Shown here: positions 50,401 to 59,094 of the stretch, in pieces
Position numbering within the stretch: the first letter of the stretch is position 1
Layout: each line of letters begins with the position of its first letter
Virus record (IMG/VR): IMGVR_UViG_3300028844_001691
Coordinates: 1 to 64,000 of that record
DNA length: 64,000 bases
Source: a virus
Reading direction: 5' to 3' (one strand)
Notes under the pieces: generated by a model
What the model was told of the DNA's origin: nothing
The model's input: the letters and a program-made list of their open reading frames with translations, nothing else
Databases searched by the model: none
Position numbers and translations under genes: made by a program

Positions 50401-51569
50401 ATTTCTTCTGCCCACGGATACATATCTAAAAATTTAGTATTACATTTATAATCCCAAATGTCAAGTGCATAATGTTTGAAAGTTTTTTTATCTTGTTCTG
50501 ACATTGGTTTATATTCGTGTATACTTTTTTCTATAAAACTCTCCCAATTATATTTTTCAGATTTACTTCTTCTATACATTAAAAAATCTTTTTTAATAGC
50601 ATTCAATTTTTTTATAGTATGTTCTCTTTTATATATAGGTATATGTCTAAAATTTTGAAAAGACGGAGTTAGGATTTCATTAAATGCTATATACATTCGT
50701 TGATCAAATTGTTCAAATTGTAATGTCCATTCTAAAAACTTATCTATAGTAAGAGTATTTAAAATACCAACACATGGAACAAGTGTTACTATTAGATTTC
50801 TTGTTTTATAGTTAAGTAATGTTTTAAAGTTCTTTTCTATAGTTTCCCATTTTGCAGGATATCGCTGATATTCAAATTCTTCTCCTACACCATCTATACT
50901 ACAGTTTATAACTACACGTTCAAATTTTTGTAGTTTTTCTATTACTTTAGGTTTAATGGCTGTAACATTTGTTATAAAATCAAGATGTATATTAGTTTTA
51001 TTTTCGTTTATTAATCCGTCTATAAATTTTTCTACCTCAGGCATTATAAATGGTTCACCACCTGCAAAACGTATATGTTTTAAGTTTGGACTTTTTAAAA
51101 CTAAATTAAGCATATGTTCTACAGGATACGAATCGGGAACAGAGTGTCTTGAAATTGTATCTATACCTTTTTCTTTTTCTAATTCTAATCCATAATTAAT
51201 CCATTGATCACTATTGTAAGTCCCACACATCTTACACTTCAAATTGCATTTGTTTGTTAAACGTAAATCTAAAAAAGATACAGTAGTATCAGACGGTTTC
51301 GAATGTTTTTGCCTTTTACTAATATTTCCAATATCTTCATAGTACCAACAAGTTTTACAAGCAGGGTGTCTTATTCCGTTGTTAAGTGCATCTCTAATTT
51401 CAGATAACGAAGAGTTAGATTTATAAAATTGTTCTATATTGTCAATAGTACTCCAGTCAAGAGAACTAAAAAACTTTCTATCTTGTATACAACATTGAGA
51501 GACTTTTCCGTCTATAGAACAAAAAAGTCCGTTGTTTGCAAGTGAGCAATATGTATTATCTAATTCCAA
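50391..51569 (-). CDS. Class A radical SAM enzyme
   Basis: 392 residues. N-terminal Cys at 8, 17 and 26/27 (QCC), then CKTC (Cys71/74). Core Cys108-x3-Cys112-x2-Cys115 (CNLKCKMC) with GTYNSDQW. GGEP appears as FAGGEPFI. More AT-rich in codon use than its neighbours. Overlaps both flanking genes. Confidence 0.9.
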   Translation of the reverse strand: MELDNTYCSLANNGLFCSIDGKVSQCCIQDRKFFSSLDWSTIDNIEQFYKSNSSLSEIRDALNNGIRHPACKTCWYYEDIGNISKRQKHSKPSDTTVSFLDLRLTNKCNLKCKMCGTYNSDQWINYGLELEKEKGIDTISRHSVPDSYPVEHMLNLVLKSPNLKHIRFAGGEPFIMPEVEKFIDGLINENKTNIHLDFITNVTAIKPKVIEKLQKFERVVINCSIDGVGEEFEYQRYPAKWETIEKNFKTLLNYKTRNLIVTLVPCVGILNTLTIDKFLEWTLQFEQFDQRMYIAFNEILTPSFQNFRHIPIYKREHTIKKLNAIKKDFLMYRRSKSEKYNWESFIEKSIHEYKPMSEQDKKTFKHYALDIWDYKCNTKFLDMYPWAEEIWN

Positions 51570-52422
51570 TTCTCATATACCTTGTGTATTTGCCTAAGTC
51601 TAATTCACCTTCGTATAAAACTGTAGACATTGGCGTTTGTTCTGCAAACTCTTTTACACTGTTAACGCAATTAACGTGTTCAGGTAATTCACTGTAATTA
51701 TTATTTTGCAATACAAGTAACTTGTCTTTAGGCATTTTTGCATACCACTCACTAAAGTTTTCTATATGCTCACAACTAGTATTAATAATAGTATCAGGCT
51801 CTTCTGTTACAGCATGACTCATTCTATCGTTTGCAGTACTCCAGCAACTCCAAGTATGTCCACTGTAGTCGATGTTATGCATATCTTCTGTAATTGCTTT
51901 AAACTGCCATCCTTGTTGTACCCAATGTGCATTTACTGAGTCTGCAATTTTTTCGCATTCAGGATTAATATCAAAACTTCTAATATTATAAATTTTCAAT
52001 CTGTGAGGCCACTGTCTAGGTGAGCCGGCTCTGTCCGCCAACGTTTTGCCATAACCAGTTTTTAAGTTGTCATCTCCTTGGTAAGCCTTTCTTGTTCCTC
52101 TGTGTGTTAACATAGATGCTAGTATACCATACCAACCGCCTAATATAAAAACGTTTCCTAAAAGCAATCCTGCTTTTGATCCATATACAACAGGTAAGTC
52201 ATCACTTCTATCTTTAACCCATAGTTCATTATTAATATCAGTTAGTACTTGTACAATCCATTGTTTGCTTTTTAATTGTCCAATACTCATAGCATCGTTA
52301 AAGTCGACATCCATATTATTCATTGTATTACTAATATCTTTGAATAAAGGATCGCTTGTTAACATATACATACGAGCAAATAAATCTTTATCGTCTTTTA
52401 CTTTTAATTGTTCTTTACTCAT
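51556..52422 (-). CDS. Class I SAM-dependent methyltransferase-like protein
   Basis: 288 residues. SAM motif I is probably FILGGWYGILAS (residues 92-103), with the acidic residue in RSFDINPECEKIAD on the next strand and IINTSCEHI as the motif IV area. The first 80 residues form a helical extension. It may methylate the pathway product. Coupled to the GT-like gene and radical SAM gene on either side. Confidence 0.7.
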   Translation of the reverse strand: MSKEQLKVKDDKDLFARMYMLTSDPLFKDISNTMNNMDVDFNDAMSIGQLKSKQWIVQVLTDINNELWVKDRSDDLPVVYGSKAGLLLGNVFILGGWYGILASMLTHRGTRKAYQGDDNLKTGYGKTLADRAGSPRQWPHRLKIYNIRSFDINPECEKIADSVNAHWVQQGWQFKAITEDMHNIDYSGHTWSCWSTANDRMSHAVTEEPDTIINTSCEHIENFSEWYAKMPKDKLLVLQNNNYSELPEHVNCVNSVKEFAEQTPMSTVLYEGELDLGKYTRYMRIGIR

Positions 52423-53081
52423 TTTTTAAACCTTTCTTTTAACCAGTTCCAATTATTAATATTTGTATAATCTTGTTCGTACTTGCCGTACTCTGCACCT
52501 GCTATTGCACCTGCAATACTATAATCTCCAAAGTCTCCGTTGCCAACTGTGGTCCATACTTTTAATCTAGCATCATCTTCTTCGTTCTTTTGTCCAGGTA
52601 TAATCTTACTAGTGAGTTTAGTACATTCTCTAAATGCCGCTTTCCAAGTATTAAAAGGATCAGTATCATAATGCACTGTACTTCCTATTACTGGATACGG
52701 AACAAACTTTGTACTAATTGCAGTTGTAAAGTCTACAACTGTTTCAACGTCAACGTCTAAGACTTTTTGTGTAGGGAATAGTTTTATTCCACTGTATCCA
52801 TATACCAAGTCATTAACACTGTTACGAGCTCGGTATACATATACTGCATCCTTGCCGTACTTGTCTGGCTTCATAGATGGGTCAAAGTCTTCTGCTATTA
52901 AGTTGTCGCCTTCTATAACATAATACATTTCAGTACGAGCCATTTTTGCACAGGCTTGATGTGCATTTGGTAAGCCTTGTACTCCATGACTACGCCTTGC
53001 CCATGGAAACTTTTTCTTTACAATGTCCCAATGCTTATCAGCATTAGGCTCTTCATAACTCATAAAAATAATATCAAACAT
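52419..53081 (-). CDS. Glycosyltransferase-like (GT-A-type) protein
   Basis: 220 residues. The start FDIIFMSYEEPN and a late acidic site in YYVIEGDNLIAEDF resemble the strand-loop-DxD arrangement of nucleotide-sugar transferases. No clear family match; it could also be another nucleotide-sugar binding enzyme. Its ATG overlaps the radical SAM stop. Confidence 0.5.
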   Translation of the reverse strand: MFDIIFMSYEEPNADKHWDIVKKKFPWARRSHGVQGLPNAHQACAKMARTEMYYVIEGDNLIAEDFDPSMKPDKYGKDAVYVYRARNSVNDLVYGYSGIKLFPTQKVLDVDVETVVDFTTAISTKFVPYPVIGSTVHYDTDPFNTWKAAFRECTKLTSKIIPGQKNEEDDARLKVWTTVGNGDFGDYSIAGAIAGAEYGKYEQDYTNINNWNWLKERFKK

Positions 53082-54268
53082 TATTCGTCACCCTCAAAGT
53101 TTTTTTGTCTTTCTTCTTTTACTGCAATATTAGTAGATATCGTTGGCGCTATTACTTCACCAGTTCTAAAATCTTCTAATGTCCGCATATTGGTAGCGGG
53201 CCAGGCTACTCGTTTACTACAAGTAGTTGAACATATTCTATAACGATCCTTAGGACCTAAGCCATGTTGTTTGGCTTCCCAACTATCTACTAAATCTTCT
53301 TTAAAGAATGGATGCTCCATTACTTCGTCCCAAGTGTGCTCATATAAGTTGTTAAAGTTTTTATCGTAGTTTAAGTCGATATGATCTCTTTGTTCGTCAT
53401 TACGCATATACTTTGCACTAGTAAAATAACAACAAGGCCATAGTCTACCATCATAACTTAAATGATATTGTTTTAATTCTGTTCTCCAACGACAGTCAAT
53501 TGGATCATTTGGTACTTCAGTACTATCAAGTACTTGATGATATCTTCTAATTTTTTTCATATCGCCTTTGTTCTTTAGTAAGTATTCATCTAAATTATTT
53601 AACAAAGGACTTTTATTTTCTCTTACTTTAAATTTAGTAAATCCCATAGACTTTGCTAAAACTCTTGCTTCTAATAGTTGATGTTTGTTCCACGGAAACT
53701 CTAGCATTTGCCAACTAGCTCTGCCACCTGCATCAATAAATGCTTGTGCGTTTTCCATAATCTTATCCCAACGACAATTTTTACGATACAAATGATTAGT
53801 ATCTTCTAATCCGTCTATACTAAAGTGAACAGTATGGTCGCCTGGACCTCTGCCACGTGATAATAAAACTTCAGCAAACTCTTTTAAGTACTTAGGTGTA
53901 CGCATACTTCCATTAGTGTGCATACCAATATAGATATCTGGTCTAATTGAAAGTAAGTGATCAGTTATGCCTATTAAGTCTTTATGTCCTAACGGATCAT
54001 CGATTGTACCAGTGTACTGTACTTCTTTAATATTAGTAGCACCAGTCATAATATTTGTTATTAATTCTTTAGTTGCATACTTAGGCTTTCCTAATCCGGG
54101 TCTATTCTTCATAGGCAAGTTTTCGATGTTAACATTAACACCTTCTGTTTGAAGCCTTTTCAATTCGTTAAAGTCAATAGTGTTACGTTGACAACTACTG
54201 CATAATGCATTACATACATTACTCAGTTCAAACTGAATGCCGACTGGGTTTGGTAAGTATGCACCCAT
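53081..54268 (-). CDS. Class B radical SAM enzyme
   Basis: 395 residues. Core Cys19-x3-Cys23-x2-Cys26 (VCNALCSSCQRN). The GGEP site is GTIDDPLGHKDL, a more diverged class B form. SPASM-like Cys in LWPCCYFTSAK and ICSTTCSKR. It directly follows the carbamoyltransferase in the operon (TAATG). Confidence 0.88.
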   Translation of the reverse strand: MGAYLPNPVGIQFELSNVCNALCSSCQRNTIDFNELKRLQTEGVNVNIENLPMKNRPGLGKPKYATKELITNIMTGATNIKEVQYTGTIDDPLGHKDLIGITDHLLSIRPDIYIGMHTNGSMRTPKYLKEFAEVLLSRGRGPGDHTVHFSIDGLEDTNHLYRKNCRWDKIMENAQAFIDAGGRASWQMLEFPWNKHQLLEARVLAKSMGFTKFKVRENKSPLLNNLDEYLLKNKGDMKKIRRYHQVLDSTEVPNDPIDCRWRTELKQYHLSYDGRLWPCCYFTSAKYMRNDEQRDHIDLNYDKNFNNLYEHTWDEVMEHPFFKEDLVDSWEAKQHGLGPKDRYRICSTTCSKRVAWPATNMRTLEDFRTGEVIAPTISTNIAVKEERQKNFEGDE

Positions 54269-55782
54269 TAACTACACACCTTTACACCATATGCTTGTTC
54301 AAATCTATCTGCATCTGCTCTATCATTAACCATAGGCTCGCCTCTAATATTTAAACTTGTATTAAGTAAGATAGGACAACCTGTTAGTACATACCATTTT
54401 TCTAATAGTTCTCTAACTCCACTAGGAAAATATTCGTCTACTGTTTGTACACGACTTGTTCCATCAACGTGTATGATTGCAGGAAACTCGTCTGGCTTCT
54501 TACACTTTGCAACCACTTGCATATAAGGACTTGTTTGCATTTGTGGAGGCATTTCAAAATATTCATGAACGTGTTCTGCTAATATCATAGGAGCAAATGG
54601 TCTAAACTTTTGTCTGCGTTTAATCTCATTTACTTTGTCTTTGATTTCTGCTCCTCGAGGATCTGCTAATAAACTTCTATTACCTAATGCACGTGGACCA
54701 AACTCTGCTTTACCACTTGCAACTCCTACAATCTTATTCTTTTGTAGTTCATCAATTAAAGCATCTGTTGGATATGCACCTGGGATAGGTGTTCCTAAGA
54801 ATGGAGTCTCCCAATTAAGTTTACTACCATAAGCCAATGCCGCGGCACCTAAGGCACTGCCACAGTCTCCTGGGTTAGGCATAATCCAAATGTCATCAAA
54901 GAAATTACCAAGTCCTCTATTGTATAAACAGTTAAGAGCAACTCCTCCCATGTAAACTAAATTACGGCTTTTATTAAAACCTCTAGCTCTTGCCATTACG
55001 TTATCAATAAGTTGTTCTACAACTGCTTGAGCACTTGCGGCGATATCATATTCGTTAACATCTTTTAAAAAATCTTTGTCTACACCAATGTGTAAGTTAT
55101 CTTTAAATCTACCATCAGAGTCGTCGTGTAATAGTGCATCATAAATTTCTTTTTCGTGTGTAGGTTTACCCCAACCAGCCATACCCATCATAATATATTC
55201 TTCGTCTAATGGACGTAAGCCAAGTCGATGCGTTAATGCACTATAGTATAAACCAATACTGTGTGGATACTTCTGACTCCACAACTTTTTATATACTGCA
55301 TTCATCTTCTCATCGTATTCGGCGTGCCATATACTAATAGTTTCCCATTCGCCAATAGCATCGATAACAACAACAGTTGCATCATTAAATGGACTAGTCT
55401 GAAATCCAGCCGCCGCATGAGTGTGATGATGTCTATAAGTATGAAGCATCGAGTCAGGCAAATAGTTCTTGTTATCAAATGTGAATTGTTTATTAAGAGC
55501 ACCTCTGGTAGTCCATGTACTACTGCGATCGCCAAACATTCCTTGTCCAGCATATAGTTCTCTAGTCTTTTTTAACCAAGGTGTTTCGTAAAATCCAATA
55601 GCATCAAACTTTCCATATCCTTCTTGATATGATAATGCTTGTTTAATTATTGGTTCACACAAATCTTTGTCATGTTTTTTCTTACTGTATCTTTCACTAT
55701 GTCCAGCAAAAACAATTTCGCCATCTTCAACAACAGCCAAACCTGCATCGTGAAATCCTGCACTTACTCCTAGTGTTAACAT
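54268..55782 (-). CDS. NodU/CmcH-family carbamoyltransferase
   Basis: 504 residues from the ATG at 55782, which overlaps the amidinotransferase stop (TAATG); an earlier in-frame codon at 55815 is rejected. N-terminal GVSAGFHDAGLAVVEDG, metal-site HHHTHAAAGF, then the C-terminal core GKAEFGPRALGNRSLLADPRG and SLNIRGEP are all family signatures. These enzymes make carbamoyl-adenylate from carbamoyl phosphate and ATP and transfer the carbamoyl group to a hydroxyl of a sugar or macrocycle. Length is slightly under the usual 530-600. Confidence 0.93.
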   Translation of the reverse strand: MLTLGVSAGFHDAGLAVVEDGEIVFAGHSERYSKKKHDKDLCEPIIKQALSYQEGYGKFDAIGFYETPWLKKTRELYAGQGMFGDRSSTWTTRGALNKQFTFDNKNYLPDSMLHTYRHHHTHAAAGFQTSPFNDATVVVIDAIGEWETISIWHAEYDEKMNAVYKKLWSQKYPHSIGLYYSALTHRLGLRPLDEEYIMMGMAGWGKPTHEKEIYDALLHDDSDGRFKDNLHIGVDKDFLKDVNEYDIAASAQAVVEQLIDNVMARARGFNKSRNLVYMGGVALNCLYNRGLGNFFDDIWIMPNPGDCGSALGAAALAYGSKLNWETPFLGTPIPGAYPTDALIDELQKNKIVGVASGKAEFGPRALGNRSLLADPRGAEIKDKVNEIKRRQKFRPFAPMILAEHVHEYFEMPPQMQTSPYMQVVAKCKKPDEFPAIIHVDGTSRVQTVDEYFPSGVRELLEKWYVLTGCPILLNTSLNIRGEPMVNDRADADRFEQAYGVKVCS

Positions 55783-56786
55783 TAAGCTCGTCTCTCCAAG
55801 TCTAACGTGGCACAATGATGACCTCCACCTAGTGTACGACTATGTGTTAGTTGTACAGGTATAACTTCAAACTTTGCACGTTCTAATTTTTTAATTAATT
55901 TTGGTTGTCTAGGATCTACAATAACTGTTTTAGGATCTACACTTAAAACATTCATACCAATCCAATTACTTGCATAAGGATAATTATGAAACTCCATATC
56001 CTCTACACTGTCTACCCAAATACGTTTATGCTTCTTTAAAAATTTCGGTAATTGTGAAGGTTTAACTCTTTGTTTGTTAATTAACAATGTCGATTCATTC
56101 AACGCACATATTGTACTGTCGATGTGTGCATAAGCATAAACATCTTCCCATATGTGAACTGTATACTCAGACCCGAGTACTGTACTTAACCAAGCCGCTC
56201 CAGCCGAATTACCTGTTTGACTTTTTAAGTATAACAAGTCATTGCCAAAACGTAAAACGTTTGCGGCATCAAATATAGGAGTCTTTTCTGTAAGTTTACC
56301 ATTTTCAAATACTTCGTGTACTGGTAATGCATGACGTGGAGCACTAATCCATTTAACACCAGACTTCATTGCTTCGTGTCTAATATCTCTATATGCTTCT
56401 GTTTCGTGAAACCTACTATGAAACAATACAGGAGTTTCAATTACTGTATTGCCTACTACAAGTATAACATCTCTTGGACAATAATTATAAAACCCATCTG
56501 CAAAGTATCTATATCCATGTACTGTTTGTTGAAAGTCTAATTGTCTTGGACGTAAAACTTCGACGCCTAAATCTGTTAATACTTTTTCAAATTGTCGTAG
56601 TTCATGGTCTGTTAAATCTAATATGTCTTTACTAATTGGTCCAACTGGTTGTGCAGATTCAGTCCACTTGCTATGTTTAGCAACTTCATTAAAGACATCA
56701 TCATACTTTGGAAATCTTGCACCGTGAACATCTCCTAATACAACTCTTTTTAATGGATCCCATTCATTGTGCGATTCAATAATCAT
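55782..56786 (-). CDS. Amidinotransferase (AGAT/StrB-like)
   Basis: 334 residues. The catalytic set of arginine:glycine amidinotransferase-type enzymes can be matched: Asp173 (IFDAANVL), His221 (YAHIDST) and Cys325 (GGGHHCATLDL) as the nucleophile. These enzymes move an amidino group from arginine to an amine acceptor (glycine in creatine synthesis, inosamine phosphate in streptomycin synthesis, and others). The acceptor here is unknown. Position next to the carbamoyltransferase and DegT aminotransferase suggests guanidinylation of an amino-sugar-like compound. Confidence 0.9.
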   Translation of the reverse strand: MIIESHNEWDPLKRVVLGDVHGARFPKYDDVFNEVAKHSKWTESAQPVGPISKDILDLTDHELRQFEKVLTDLGVEVLRPRQLDFQQTVHGYRYFADGFYNYCPRDVILVVGNTVIETPVLFHSRFHETEAYRDIRHEAMKSGVKWISAPRHALPVHEVFENGKLTEKTPIFDAANVLRFGNDLLYLKSQTGNSAGAAWLSTVLGSEYTVHIWEDVYAYAHIDSTICALNESTLLINKQRVKPSQLPKFLKKHKRIWVDSVEDMEFHNYPYASNWIGMNVLSVDPKTVIVDPRQPKLIKKLERAKFEVIPVQLTHSRTLGGGHHCATLDLERRA

Positions 56787-57481
56787 TTCGTGTTTCCTAT
56801 TTTAAAACATTTTGTAATACTTGGATACTTCACGTGTTGTGGCATTTTTTCTTTATACTGATCCAACTTAACTATACCAACTGCCGATTGTTCTGGCGAC
56901 AGATAGTAATGATATCCAATTTCTTCATATTGCTCTTTATCCCAAGGAGACACTTTTAGGTCTCTACCATCGTACCTAGAGCGAATAATCCAATCATATG
57001 CTTCTCTATTATCTAATAGTATAGCACCGCCTTTGCCAATTGTCAATGGTTTTCCATTGCCAAAGCTCAAGCATTTGAACGTTTCTGCTTCATACATATT
57101 ACGTTGTAATCTTCTAGCACTGTCAAATATAGGTAATTGTCCTAATTTATATTCGCCAATCCATTTATCTTCATTGATATTAAAAGATAAATCTAAACGT
57201 TTAAGCATCATAGGAATACTTAAATATGTTTGATCAGGTATATCAATATGTGGAACACGATTTGGGTGTTTTCTTTTATACCACCTTATACATAATTCGA
57301 TTGCGTGTGTGCAACAATCAGTTGTTATCACATATGGTGCTCCAGTATAATCAGCAAGACGTTTTTCAAATTCGCTTATAACATCATACGGATCATTCCA
57401 ACTAACACCATAATCTTTTAACATCTCTAGGATGTCAAGATTAATAATGTCCTGTAATTTGTAAGGTGTATCTTGGTTCAT
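56783..57481 (-). CDS. Short DegT/DnrJ/EryC1-type aminotransferase
   Basis: 232 residues; usual members have about 370. The N-terminal start region (EFEKRLADYTGAPYVITTDCCTHA), the PLP Asp in IFDSARR (Asp120) and the PLP Lys in SFGNGKPLTIGKGG (Lys144) are present. The C-terminal domain is mostly missing. It may be an active shortened aminotransferase that supplies an amine to be guanidinylated by the neighbouring amidinotransferase, with which it overlaps by ATGA. Confidence 0.85.
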   Translation of the reverse strand: MNQDTPYKLQDIINLDILEMLKDYGVSWNDPYDVISEFEKRLADYTGAPYVITTDCCTHAIELCIRWYKRKHPNRVPHIDIPDQTYLSIPMMLKRLDLSFNINEDKWIGEYKLGQLPIFDSARRLQRNMYEAETFKCLSFGNGKPLTIGKGGAILLDNREAYDWIIRSRYDGRDLKVSPWDKEQYEEIGYHYYLSPEQSAVGIVKLDQYKEKMPQHVKYPSITKCFKIGNTK

Positions 57482-57965
57482 AACCTATATTGCCTGCACT
57501 GTGTGGAACTCTTCCACGCCAAAGCACGGCTCCTCCTTTGTGCCAATTCATACTATATTGGTCTACTTCAAACATATGTCCTTGTTTTTTATCTTCTAAA
57601 AATACTAAACAACGTAACACATCATCACTACTTTCGATATGAAAGAGTTCTTTATATTTGTTATAGTGATCTGCGTGTGGTGGTAGTATGTCACCTGTTG
57701 TCATTTTATAGAATGTATAACCACAGTCTTTCCATTCTAAAATTTTTCCAATGTCTTTTGCCCATTGCGGAATTGCTGACTGATCATTAAACATCATACC
57801 AGTAAAGTTATCATGTGTATGTCCAGCAGTTCTCCATTTTGCTAATTGCTCTAAGTCTCCGTAGGCAACTCGTTTATAATCAAAACTTTCAAAGTCTTTT
57901 GTTTCCCATACAGGATCAAGTTCCAGTGTATGATATTCTAAAGGACTAATCTCTTGTGTTGCCAT
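57441..57965 (-). CDS. 2OG/Fe(II) oxygenase-like protein, small
   Basis: 174 residues. Fe(II) triad His97-x-Asp99 (PPHADHY) and His155 (VPHSAGNIG), with Arg165 (EPRYTLQI) as likely 2OG contact. Compact size resembles phage and marine bacterial oxygenases. It overlaps the aminotransferase start by 41 bases and the dehydrogenase tail by 20. Confidence 0.75.
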   Translation of the reverse strand: MATQEISPLEYHTLELDPVWETKDFESFDYKRVAYGDLEQLAKWRTAGHTHDNFTGMMFNDQSAIPQWAKDIGKILEWKDCGYTFYKMTTGDILPPHADHYNKYKELFHIESSDDVLRCLVFLEDKKQGHMFEVDQYSMNWHKGGAVLWRGRVPHSAGNIGYEPRYTLQITGHY

Positions 57966-59094
57966 AATGTATTACTTTCACTTTTGGATCTTTGGCTGTG
58001 TATGTACGCCATGGATCGAAAACTATTGTTGCACTGTCGACATTAAAGTTATGGTCAGTTGGGTGAGTTATAACCATAACTTCAACTGCATGGTCGAAAC
58101 CATTAACAATCATTCCACCCAACTTTCCAATATAGTGTTGAACTAGTAATGCATAAGATCCATCAGTGTATGCTACTCCTGGCTTATATGTATCACTCGT
58201 AAAGCAAATTTGCTTTCCATGTTTTAATATTTCTTTTGCCATACGTTCGGCTTGTACTTCTCTACTTTTGGCAATCGCGTCGAACAAGTCATATCCTAAG
58301 TCTAATCGTTCCGCTAAATGTCTTAGGGCAATATTATCTCTAGGGTGACAAGGTCCACCGTCGCCCATGCCTGCTTTCATATAAGCGGCACTGGTTATTC
58401 GGTATCCTGCATTACTTAAACTATTTGTTACAACATCAACATTCATATTCCCAACACTTTGGGCAACGTCTTGAATCATATTAACTAGACTTAACCTTGC
58501 ACTAATAAATGTGTTGTAAAATATTTTTGTTGCTTCTGCTTCTTCCCATGTACCAATATTATAATGCGGATCATTCTCCATTACTGTTTTGTAAAATTTT
58601 ACTAATGCTTTTGCATCAGTGTCGTTTGGTTTGTTGCCTCCAATGATAACCATATCTGGATTTACCATATCCCAAGCAACTGTACCCATAGCAATTAAGT
58701 ATGGGTTATAAATTAATCTTGCTTTATCTAATAAGCCTGCGAATTCTCTTCTTGTTGTTCCTGGAAGTACTGTACTAATCAAAACAACAATAGTATCTTC
58801 TGTTGCGTATTTGTTAATTTCTTTTAAACATTCTTTAACAGGATCTAAACCAAAGTCTTTGTTTGGTAAATGTGTTATAGGAGTTTCTCCACCATAGTCT
58901 TTATGGTGTGGAGTTTGTACTGCAACAAAGACAAAGTCCTGTCCTACTACTGCTTCTTTTGGTGTCTTAGACACTCGTACAAGCCCACTAAAGCGTTCTT
59001 CTTTGTCATACCCTGTAACTGTATGTCCTTTTTTAACTAGCATCTCAGAACTAATCATTCCAAGTTTTCCTAAACCAAACCAGCCTATTTTCAT
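57946..59094 (-). CDS. UDP-glucose/GDP-mannose dehydrogenase-like protein, full length
   Basis: 382 residues. The NAD-binding start is MKIGWFGLGKLGMISSEML, then a VLISTVLPGTTRREF and the active Cys in GGPCHPRDNIAL. The C-terminal nucleotide domain (QICFTSDTYKPGVAYTDGS) is present, unlike in 49224-49964. The Cys motif differs from the classic GGxCFPKD. Likely oxidises a nucleotide-activated sugar, though a small-molecule substrate is possible. Confidence 0.85.
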   Translation of the reverse strand: MKIGWFGLGKLGMISSEMLVKKGHTVTGYDKEERFSGLVRVSKTPKEAVVGQDFVFVAVQTPHHKDYGGETPITHLPNKDFGLDPVKECLKEINKYATEDTIVVLISTVLPGTTRREFAGLLDKARLIYNPYLIAMGTVAWDMVNPDMVIIGGNKPNDTDAKALVKFYKTVMENDPHYNIGTWEEAEATKIFYNTFISARLSLVNMIQDVAQSVGNMNVDVVTNSLSNAGYRITSAAYMKAGMGDGGPCHPRDNIALRHLAERLDLGYDLFDAIAKSREVQAERMAKEILKHGKQICFTSDTYKPGVAYTDGSYALLVQHYIGKLGGMIVNGFDHAVEVMVITHPTDHNFNVDSATIVFDPWRTYTAKDPKVKVIHYGNTRD

